A DNA stretch of 5,273 bases from Cellulomonas sp. (GTDB lineage Bacteria; Actinomycetota; Actinomycetes; Actinomycetales; Cellulomonadaceae): assembly GCA_031178805.1 (NCBI GenBank), contig JAPSIJ010000192.1, positions 1 through 5,273 of the forward strand, in the 5' to 3' direction. The position numbers and the translations under genes are program-made. The stretch's first letter is position 1, and each line of letters starts with the position of its first letter. Below the pieces are notes generated by a model that was not told the DNA's origin, did not search any database, and saw only the letters and a list, made by a program, of their open reading frames with translations. Positions 1 through 4,890 of this stretch are shown piece after piece.

Positions 1-363
1 CTCTGCGAGCTCGGCTTCGCGCCCGGCCAGCAGCTGCGCTGCGACGCCGCCGAGGCGCTCGAGCAGCTGAACGTCGGCTTCGCCGCGGCGTTCGGCACCG
101 ACCTGGTCATCACGGACTCGTACCGGTCCTACAGCCAGCAGATCGCCTGCCGCCAGCAGAAGGGCAGCCTGTGCGCCACGCCGGGCACGTCCAACCACGG
201 CACCGGCACGGCGATCGACCTCGGCGGGAACGCCTACTCGTTCGGCACCGACCAGCACGACTGGATGCTCGCGCACGCCGAGGAGTACGGCTGGACGCTG
301 CCGGCCTGGGCGCGCGCCACCGGCTCGAAGCCGGAGCCCTGGCACTGGGAGTACGTGGGCTGA
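1..363 (+). CDS. M15 (VanY-type) D-alanyl-D-alanine carboxypeptidase family protein, C-terminal part
   Basis: The 5' end lies outside the window; 120 residues and the TGA stop are visible. The fragment carries the zinc-binding signature of peptidase family M15B: SNHGTGTAID at fragment residues 64-73, supplying His66 and Asp73, and EPWHWEYV at 112-119, supplying the third ligand His115 and the catalytic Glu112. The YRSYSQQ segment (41-47) is also typical. The known family function is removal of the terminal D-alanine from peptidoglycan stem peptides outside the membrane, so a signal peptide or membrane anchor is expected in the missing N-terminus. Four cysteines (Cys2, 14, 50, 58) suggest disulfides, which fits an exported protein; the short gap Cys50-Cys58 flanks the loop just before the zinc motif. 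The protein ends only five residues after His115, as is usual for the family. The fold and family are secure. Whether it acts on D-Ala-D-Ala, D-Ala-D-Lac or another peptide cannot be read from the sequence. Confidence 0.9.
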   Translation, partial: LCELGFAPGQQLRCDAAEALEQLNVGFAAAFGTDLVITDSYRSYSQQIACRQQKGSLCATPGTSNHGTGTAIDLGGNAYSFGTDQHDWMLAHAEEYGWTLPAWARATGSKPEPWHWEYVG

Positions 364-372
364 CCACCGGGC

Positions 373-396
373 CCGGGCCGTGCGGCGCCCGCCCGG
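373..396 (+). terminator. possible weak hairpin after the M15 peptidase gene
   Basis: CCGGGC (373-378) can pair with GCCCGG (391-396) across a 12-nt loop, 9 bases after the peptidase stop codon. There is no T run behind it. In DNA this rich in G and C such a stem can arise by chance, so it is only a candidate terminator. Confidence 0.2.
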
Positions 397-402
397 CCGC
401 CC

Positions 403-408
403 TACGGT
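403..408 (+). promoter_or_regulatory. candidate -10 box of the osmC promoter
   Basis: TACGGT fits the actinobacterial TANNNT -10 pattern and is one of very few A/T-containing hexamers in the peptidase-osmC gap. It would place transcription start near 414-416, giving a leader of about 48 nt before osmC. No convincing -35 box lies 16-18 bp upstream (the sequence there is about gtgcggc), so the call rests on the -10 match and position alone. Confidence 0.4.
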
Positions 409-414
409 GGTGGG

Positions 415-438
415 CGCGGTGACCGTCCGGTCACCGCG
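415..438 (+). promoter_or_regulatory. perfect 10-bp inverted repeat upstream of osmC (operator or 5'-UTR hairpin)
   Basis: CGCGGTGACC (415-424) is exactly complementary to GGTCACCGCG (429-438), with a 4-base spacer GTCC. The repeat starts where transcription from the TACGGT box would begin and ends 11 bases before the osmC ribosome binding site. It could be an operator for a dimeric repressor, a stable hairpin in the osmC leader, or a terminator of the upstream peptidase gene. The lack of a following T run argues against a classical terminator. The symmetry is seen directly; the role is inferred. Confidence 0.55.
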
Positions 439-462
439 TCCGCACCCGTGAGGAGCCTCGAC

Positions 463-900
463 ATGCCCACACGCACCGCACGCACCGCCTGGAACGGCAC
501 CCTCAACGAGGGCGGCGGCCAGGTGGAGCTCACCAGCTCCAAGGTCGGCACGTACGACGTGTCCTTCCCCAAGCGCGCGGCCGACGACGCGGGCGGCACC
601 ACCAGCCCCGAGGAGCTGATCGCCGCGGCGCACTCGTCCTGCTTCGCGATGCAGCTGTCCGCCCTGATCGGCGAGGCGGGCGGCACCCCGGAGTCCCTCG
701 AGGTCACCGCCGACGTCAGCCTCGGCCCGGACCCCGCCGGCGGCTTCCGCATCACCGGCATCGCCCTGAAGGTCCGCGGCGAGGTCTCCGGTCTCGACGA
801 GGCCGGCTTCCTGCAGGCCGCCCAGGACGCCAAGGCCACCTGCCCGGTCAGCAAGGCGCTGACCGGCACGGAGATCACCCTGGACGCCGCGCTCGACTGA
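463..900 (+). CDS. osmC: OsmC family peroxiredoxin (osmotically inducible / organic hydroperoxide reductase)
   Basis: The product is 145 residues long, close to E. coli OsmC (about 143). OsmC-type enzymes reduce organic hydroperoxides in the cytoplasm using a pair of reactive cysteines. Both are present: Cys60 in EELIAAAHSSCFAMQLS (residues 50-66) and Cys127 in CPVSKAL (127-133). The conserved Glu51 near the first cysteine is kept. The middle part, including GEAGGTPES and TADVSL followed by GFRITGIALK, matches the OsmC subfamily rather than Ohr as I remember the two. I chose ATG 463 because GAGGAG (450-455) lies 7 bases upstream; an in-frame GTG at 448 would overlap that ribosome binding site and add five residues not needed by the fold. 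The gene stands alone between a palindrome and a strong downstream hairpin, so it is probably monocistronic. Induction by peroxide or osmotic stress is expected from the family, but no known operator was recognised. Confidence 0.94.
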   Translation: MPTRTARTAWNGTLNEGGGQVELTSSKVGTYDVSFPKRAADDAGGTTSPEELIAAAHSSCFAMQLSALIGEAGGTPESLEVTADVSLGPDPAGGFRITGIALKVRGEVSGLDEAGFLQAAQDAKATCPVSKALTGTEITLDAALD

Positions 901-929
901 GCCGGTCCCGGCGGCCTCCGGCCGCGCGC

Positions 930-960
930 ACGCCCCCGCGGCCCCGTGGCCCGGGGGCGT
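930..960 (+). terminator. hairpin terminator after osmC
   Basis: ACGCCCCCG (930-938) pairs perfectly with CGGGGGCGT (952-960). Inside it, after one unpaired C, GGCC (940-943) pairs with GGCC (948-951) around a 4-nt CCGT loop. The stem starts 30 bases after the osmC stop. There is no long T run, only CGTCGTGCC, as is common for terminators in GC-rich actinobacteria. Confidence 0.7.
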
Positions 961-1020
961 CGTCGTGCCCGGGGCCGCCCGGCTGCTGGACGCCGGGACG
1001 GGGCCGGGCGGCGGCGGTGG

Positions 1021-1026
1021 AACACT
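1021..1026 (+). promoter_or_regulatory. candidate -10 box for a leaderless dehydrogenase transcript
   Basis: AACACT sits exactly 6 bases upstream of the GTG start at 1033. In actinobacteria a TANNNT-like box at this distance commonly gives leaderless mRNAs that begin with the start codon. It matches two of the three fixed positions (A at 2, T at 6). No -35 box is apparent, and no good Shine-Dalgarno sequence is present (only GGTGG at 1016-1020, 12 bases away), which supports the leaderless reading. Confidence 0.4.
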
Positions 1027-1032
1027 GGGCCC

Positions 1033-3981
1033 GTGTCGACCGCCACGTCCCTCCCCCCGGGCGGCCGCGCCGCCGGCGGCCCCCAGCCCGCCGGGCCCGA
1101 CGCCGCCGAGCTCGTCCGCGCCCTGCGCTCCGCCGTCGCGGGCGGGGTGGACGACTCCACGCGCCGCCGCGCCGAGTACAGCACCGACGCCTCGAACTAC
1201 CGGGTCGTCCCGTCGGTCGTGGTGTTCCCGCGCGACGTCGACGACGCCCTGGCCGCCCTGGAGGTCGCCCGCGGGCTCGGCGCCCCGGTGACCTCGCGCG
1301 GCGGCGGCACGTCGGTCGCCGGCAACGCCGTCGGCACGGGCGTCGTCCTCGACTGGTCCCGGCACGTCAACCGGGTGCTCGACGTCGACCCCGCGAGCGG
1401 CACGGCCCGGGTCGAGCCGGGCGTCGTCATGGCGACGCTGCAGCGCGCCGCGGCCCCGCACGGCCTGCGGTTCGGCCCGGACCCGTCGACCCAGGCGCGC
1501 GCGACGCTGGGCGGCATGATCGGCAACAACGCCTGCGGGCCGCGCGCGGTGGCCTACGGGCGGACCGCCGACAACGTGCTCGAGCTCGACGTCGTGGACG
1601 GGCGCGGCCGGCGGTTCACCGCGGGCCGCGGGCTGGACCCCGTGCCGGGCCTGGACGAGCTGGTGCGCGCCGAGATGGCGACGCTCCGCACCGAGCTGGG
1701 CCGGTTCGGCCGGCAGGTGTCGGGCTACTCGCTGGAGCACCTGCTGCCCGAGCGCGGCGCGGACCTCGCCAAGGCGCTGGTCGGCACCGAGGGCACCGTC
1801 GTGACGCTGCTCGGCGCGACGGTCCGCCTGGTGCCGGTGTCCGCGGCCCCGGTGCTCGTGGTGCTCGGCTACCCCGACATGGCGACCGCCGCCGACGCGG
1901 TGCCCGCGCTGCTGGCGCACCGGCCGCTCGCGATCGAGGGCATGGACGCCCGGCTGGTGGACGTCGTCCGCCGGGTCAAGGGCGCCGCGGCGGTGCCGCC
2001 GCTGCCCGAGGGCGCCGGCTGGATGATGGCCGAGGTCGGCGGCGACACCCTCGACGAGGCGCTGCAGCGCGCGCACGCCCTCGCGGCCGACGCCGGGACG
2101 CGGGCCGTGGGGATCTTCCCGCCCGGGCCGGAGGCCGCCGCGATGTGGCGGATCCGCGAGGACGGCGCCGGCCTCGGCGGGCGCACGCCCTCGGGAGAGC
2201 AGGCGTGGCCGGGCTTCGAGGACTCCGCGGTCCCGCCGGAGCGGCTCGGCGCGTACCTGCGCGAGCTCGAGGCCCTGATGGCGCAGCACGGAGTCGACGG
2301 GCTGGCGTACGGCCACTTCGGCGACGGCTGCGTCCACCTGCGGCTCGACATCCCGATGGAGCGGTCCGGCGACCCGCTGCGCGCGTTCATGACCGACGCC
2401 GCGCACCTGGTCGCGAGCCACGGCGGTTCCCTGTCCGGCGAGCACGGCGACGGCCGCGCGCGCTCCGAGCTGCTGCCGGTCATGTACTCCGAGCGCGCGC
2501 TCGGGGCCTTCGCGGCGTTCAAGGACCTGCTGGACCCGGACGACCTGCTCAACCCCGGCGTGCTGGTGCGCCCCCGCCCGCTCGACGCGGACCTGCGCCG
2601 CCCGCACGCCCGGCCGCTGCCGGCCGGCCACGGCGGCTTCGCCTACGGGCACGACGGCGGCGACTTCACCACCGCCGTGCACCGCTGCGTCGGCGTGGGC
2701 AAGTGCCGGGCCGACTCCTCGGCCGCCGGCGGCTTCATGTGCCCCTCGTACCTCGCGACCCGCGACGAGCGGGACTCCACCCGCGGCCGCGCCCGCGTCC
2801 TGCAGGAGATGGCCAACGGCACCCTGGTGTCCCGCGGCTGGTCCGCGCCCGAGGTGCACGACGTCCTCGACCTGTGCCTGTCCTGCAAGGCGTGCTCCTC
2901 GGACTGCCCCGCGGGCGTCGACATGGCCCAGTACAAGGCCGAGGTGCTGCACCGCACCTACCGGCGGCGGCTGCGGCCGGTGAACCACTACGTGCTCGGC
3001 TGGCTGCCCCGCTGGACCCGGCTCGTCACCGGCGTGCCCGGCCTCGCGCGGCTGAGCAACGCCGTGCTGGGCGTGCGGCCGGTCGCGAAGGCCGTGCTGC
3101 GGCTCGGCGGCATGGACCCGCGCCGGTCGATGGTCGACTTCGCCCCGACGCCGTTCCGGTCCCGCGTCCGCCGCGGGGAGGTCGACGTGCGGCGGGGGAG
3201 CGCGCCGCAGGCCGCCGGCGGCACGTCGCTGTCCGTCACCGGCACCTCCGGCCGACCCCCGGTCCTGCTGTGGACCGACTCGTTCAGCGACAGCCTCGCC
3301 CCGTCCATCCCGGCGGCCGCGGTGCAGGTGCTGCGCGCGGCCGGCTACGAGGTGCTCGTCCCCGAGCACGACGCCTGCTGCGGGCTCACCTGGATCTCCA
3401 CCGGCCAGCTCGACGGCGCGCGCAAGCGGCTCACGCACCTGCTGGAGGTCCTGGGCCCGTACGCGGTGAACGGCGTGCCCATCGTCGGTCTGGAGCCGTC
3501 CTGCACCGCGGTGCTCCGCTCGGACCTGCTGGACCTGCTGCCCGACGACCCCCGCGCCGTCGCCGTGGCCCGCGCCACCCGCACGCTCGCCGAGCTGCTC
3601 ACCGCCCCGGCGCCGGTCGGCCCCGGCGACCGCTGGCAGCTGCCGGACCTGTCCGACGTCACCGCCGTCGTGCAGCCGCACTGCCACCACCACGCCGTGA
3701 TGACCTACACCGCCGACCGCACCCTGCTCGCGGAGGCCGGGGCGTCGTTCTCGACGCTCGCGGGCTGCTGCGGGCTGGCGGGGAACTTCGGCATGGAGGC
3801 CGGCCACTACGACGTGTCGGTGCAGGTCGCGGAGCACGCGCTGCTGCCCGCGCTGCGGGACGCCGCCCCCGGGGACGTGCTGCTCGCCGACGGCTACTCG
3901 TGCCGCACGCAGGCCGACCAGCTCGCCGGCGTGCAGGGCGTGCACCTCGCGGAGCTGCTGGCGGCGCACCTGCCCCGCTGA
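1033..3981 (+). CDS. FAD-binding and Fe-S D-2-hydroxyacid dehydrogenase (D-lactate / D-2-hydroxyglutarate dehydrogenase type, GlcD-GlcF fusion)
   Basis: This 982-residue protein has three parts. Residues about 55-230 form a PCMH-type FAD domain with SRGGGTSVAGN (88-98) and FGPDPST (147-153), followed by LGGMIGNNACGP (159-170). Residues about 270-515 form the FAD-linked oxidase C-terminal domain, with GHFGDGCVHLR (427-437), SGEHGDGR (468-475) and LLNPGVL (505-511). By family analogy His428, His435 and Glu470 bind the active-site metal. Residues about 545-640 carry Fe-S motifs: Cys552, Cys558 and Cys570-Pro, then the classical set Cys615, 618, 621 and 625-Pro. Two CCG-type segments follow: Cys782-Cys783-Gly with Cys824, and Cys884, Cys912-Cys913-Gly and Cys957. 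A Gly/Ser/Ala-rich linker lies near 720-742. The family oxidises D-2-hydroxyacids and passes electrons from FAD through Fe-S clusters to the respiratory chain. E. coli YdiJ, a D-2-hydroxyglutarate dehydrogenase, has this architecture; D-lactate is the main alternative. GTG 1033 was chosen because an earlier GTG (946) lies in the osmC terminator and would add a low-complexity Arg-rich stretch, while conserved sequence begins well before the first internal ATG. Confidence 0.9.
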   Translation: MSTATSLPPGGRAAGGPQPAGPDAAELVRALRSAVAGGVDDSTRRRAEYSTDASNYRVVPSVVVFPRDVDDALAALEVARGLGAPVTSRGGGTSVAGNAVGTGVVLDWSRHVNRVLDVDPASGTARVEPGVVMATLQRAAAPHGLRFGPDPSTQARATLGGMIGNNACGPRAVAYGRTADNVLELDVVDGRGRRFTAGRGLDPVPGLDELVRAEMATLRTELGRFGRQVSGYSLEHLLPERGADLAKALVGTEGTVVTLLGATVRLVPVSAAPVLVVLGYPDMATAADAVPALLAHRPLAIEGMDARLVDVVRRVKGAAAVPPLPEGAGWMMAEVGGDTLDEALQRAHALAADAGTRAVGIFPPGPEAAAMWRIREDGAGLGGRTPSGEQAWPGFEDSAVPPERLGAYLRELEALMAQHGVDGLAYGHFGDGCVHLRLDIPMERSGDPLRAFMTDAAHLVASHGGSLSGEHGDGRARSELLPVMYSERALGAFAAFKDLLDPDDLLNPGVLVRPRPLDADLRRPHARPLPAGHGGFAYGHDGGDFTTAVHRCVGVGKCRADSSAAGGFMCPSYLATRDERDSTRGRARVLQEMANGTLVSRGWSAPEVHDVLDLCLSCKACSSDCPAGVDMAQYKAEVLHRTYRRRLRPVNHYVLGWLPRWTRLVTGVPGLARLSNAVLGVRPVAKAVLRLGGMDPRRSMVDFAPTPFRSRVRRGEVDVRRGSAPQAAGGTSLSVTGTSGRPPVLLWTDSFSDSLAPSIPAAAVQVLRAAGYEVLVPEHDACCGLTWISTGQLDGARKRLTHLLEVLGPYAVNGVPIVGLEPSCTAVLRSDLLDLLPDDPRAVAVARATRTLAELLTAPAPVGPGDRWQLPDLSDVTAVVQPHCHHHAVMTYTADRTLLAEAGASFSTLAGCCGLAGNFGMEAGHYDVSVQVAEHALLPALRDAAPGDVLLADGYSCRTQADQLAGVQGVHLAELLAAHLPR

Positions 3982-3987
3982 CCCGCG

Positions 3988-4022
3988 CCGGGCCGTCGCC
4001 GCGGGTGCGCCGGCCCGGATTT
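3988..4022 (+). terminator. terminator of the dehydrogenase gene
   Basis: CCGGGCCG (3988-3995) pairs with CGGCCCGG (4011-4018) and is followed by ATTT (4019-4022), 6 bases after the stop codon. A competing stem, ACCCGCG (3981-3987) with CGCGGGT (4000-4006), overlaps it. The T run is short but is the only one nearby. It overlaps the -35 box of the next promoter. Confidence 0.6.
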
Positions 4023-4050
4023 GGGCCCGGGGTGGTCCGTGCCGTACTCT
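4021..4050 (+). promoter_or_regulatory. promoter of the rplJ-rplL operon
   Basis: TTGGGC (4021-4026) serves as -35 and TACTCT (4045-4050) as -10, with an 18-bp spacer. TACTCT fits TANNNT fully, and the -35 shares TTG with the consensus. Transcription would start near 4056-4058, giving a leader of about 220 nt before rplJ. This is the best-formed promoter in the window, as expected for a highly expressed ribosomal protein operon. Confidence 0.65.
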
Positions 4051-4056
4051 GGTCGC

Positions 4057-4196
4057 TGCCCAAGACCGTTGGTCGTCGGCCCCCGTGCTCTCCCCGCCTC
4101 CGCGGGTCGCGCCCGGAGGCCGCCCGAAGTCCCGCTCCGGCGGAGGCCCGCGCAGGCGAGGATCAGATGCCGTGCACCGTCAGGTGCGCGCGATGT
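4057..4196 (+). promoter_or_regulatory. rplJ leader resembling the ribosomal protein L10 leader (autoregulatory mRNA element)
   Basis: No coding sequence fits this stretch, but it is full of RNA structure and sits directly before rplJ, where many bacteria carry the L10 leader bound by the L10-L12 complex. The 5' part contains CAAGACCGTTGGTCG (4061-4075), which resembles the AGAC-N-GCAGGU element I recall from L10 leaders; the 3' part contains GCAGGCGAGGAT (4152-4163), resembling the paired CCUGCCGAGG side. Visible stems are CCAA/TTGG (4060-4063/4069-4072), GCCTCCG/CGGAGGC (4096-4102/4114-4120) and CTCC/GGAG (4135-4138/4142-4145). A further stem pairs CGTGCACC with GGTGCGCG (4171-4178/4183-4190, one G-U pair, GTCA loop). 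Binding of excess L10-L12 would lower operon expression, probably through the hairpin at 4197. Assignment rests on position and remembered motifs; a covariance-model search was not possible here. Confidence 0.65.
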
Positions 4197-4223
4197 GAGC
4201 CCCGGCCTGCGCCGGGGCTCTTT
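4197..4223 (+). terminator. attenuator hairpin in the rplJ leader
   Basis: GAGCCCCGGC (4197-4206) pairs perfectly with GCCGGGGCTC (4211-4220) around a CTGC tetraloop and is followed at once by TTT (4221-4223). It lies 53 bases before the rplJ start codon and after the promoter, so full termination here would silence the operon; it must act as a partial or regulated terminator. Transcriptional attenuation of rplJ-rplL through the L10 leader is known in Bacillus. I could not find a clear antiterminator strand upstream. Confidence 0.75.
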
Positions 4224-4275
4224 CCGTGTCCGGGGTCGAGGAGGACGCCCGGCGGCACCACACGGAAGGATTGCC

Positions 4276-4809
4276 ATGGCGAGGCCGGACAAGGCAGCCG
4301 CTGTCGCAGAGCTCACGGACCAGTTCCGCGAGTCGAACGCGGCCGTGCTGACCGAGTACCGCGGGCTCACCGTCGCGCAGCTCAAGACGCTGCGTCGGTC
4401 GCTCAGCGGCAACGCGAACTACGCCGTGGTGAAGAACACGCTGACCGCCATCGCGGCCAAGGAAGCCGGCATCGAGGGGATCTCCGACGAGCTCAAGGGC
4501 CCGTCCGCGATCGCCTTCGTCACCGGCGACCCGGTCGAGGCGGCCAAGGGTCTGCGTGACTTCGCCAAGGCGAACCCCGCACTGGTCATCAAGGGTGGTG
4601 TCCTCGACGGGCGCGCCCTGACCGCTGCGGAGGTCACCAAGCTCGCGGACCTCGAGTCCCGCGAGGTCCTGCTGGCCAAGGCGGCCGGTGCGATGAAGGC
4701 CAAGCTGTTCCAGACGGCTTACCTCTTCACCGCCCCTGCGTCGAAGGCCGTGCGCACCGTCGAGGCGCTCCGCGCCCAGCAGGAGACTGCCGACACCACC
4801 GCCGCCTGA
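4276..4809 (+). CDS. rplJ: 50S ribosomal protein L10
   Basis: The 177-residue product is of normal length for L10 (uL10). This protein anchors the L7/L12 dimers to 23S rRNA at the base of the ribosomal stalk, where translation factors are recruited. Conserved segments are visible: YRGLTV (28-33) and VVKNTL (51-56) of the rRNA-binding domain, then GPSAIAF (75-81), ALVIKGG (102-108) and LADLESREVLLA (123-134). The C-terminal part (about 140-170) is the helical, Ala-rich region that binds L12 dimers. ATG 4276 was chosen because GGAAGGA (4264-4270) lies 5 bases upstream and the protein then begins MARPDKAAAV, a typical actinobacterial L10 start. The same reading frame stays open back to 4021 but that part overlaps the promoter and leader RNA. 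rplL follows after 81 bases. The protein is expected to repress its own operon together with L12 through the upstream leader. Confidence 0.98.
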   Translation: MARPDKAAAVAELTDQFRESNAAVLTEYRGLTVAQLKTLRRSLSGNANYAVVKNTLTAIAAKEAGIEGISDELKGPSAIAFVTGDPVEAAKGLRDFAKANPALVIKGGVLDGRALTAAEVTKLADLESREVLLAKAAGAMKAKLFQTAYLFTAPASKAVRTVEALRAQQETADTTAA

Positions 4810-4823
4810 GCCGCCCGGGCTCA
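4807..4823 (+). repeat. small hairpin at the rplJ stop codon
   Basis: TGAGCC (4807-4812) pairs with GGCTCA (4818-4823) around a 5-nt loop. The left arm includes the rplJ TGA stop codon. There is no T run. It may affect mRNA stability or coupling between rplJ and rplL, but the stem is short. Confidence 0.4.
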
Positions 4824-4840
4824 GCCGCTCCCCACACTGC

Positions 4841-4867
4841 CCCCGCCGGTCGCCGTGACCGGAGGGG
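4841..4867 (+). promoter_or_regulatory. hairpin in the rplJ-rplL spacer
   Basis: CCGGTC (4846-4851) pairs with GACCGG (4857-4862) around a 5-nt loop. Beyond a single G-A mismatch (4845/4863) the stem continues as CCCC (4841-4844) with GGGG (4864-4867). It ends 7 bases before the rplL ribosome binding site. No T run follows, so termination is unlikely. A role in mRNA processing or in setting the higher L12 to L10 output is plausible but inferred. Confidence 0.5.
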
Positions 4868-4890
4868 ATCGAACGGAAGGAACCGCCATC

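Noticed and set aside
946..1032. An upstream GTG start adding 29 residues to the dehydrogenase
   Set aside because: The start lies inside the osmC terminator hairpin, and the extra residues are an Arg/Gly run unlike the N-terminus of the family.
402..1184. A 260-codon open frame on the - strand opposite osmC
   Set aside because: Composition is low-complexity (Arg, Pro, Ala, Ser), there is no family signature, and it lies antisense to a well-supported gene and crosses its terminator.
1869..2552. A 227-codon open frame on the - strand inside the dehydrogenase gene
   Set aside because: Ser/Ala/Arg-rich shadow of the real coding strand, with no conserved motif. Other antisense frames at 110-367, 1197-1529, 2643-2957, 2988-3308, 3345-3662, 3659-4063, 3894-4412, 4419-4703 and 4821-5273 were dismissed for the same reason.
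4021..4275. A TTG-initiated extension of L10 giving 262 residues
   Set aside because: It would make L10 far longer than the family, and the region holds the promoter, leader RNA stems and attenuator. ATG 4276 has a good ribosome binding site.
1017..4559. A 1180-codon open frame on the + strand overlapping the dehydrogenase and rplJ in another frame
   Set aside because: Its translation is almost entirely Arg, Ala, Gly and Pro with no recognisable motif. It is the out-of-frame shadow of GC-rich genes, and the frame used by the dehydrogenase and L10 has clear conserved domains.
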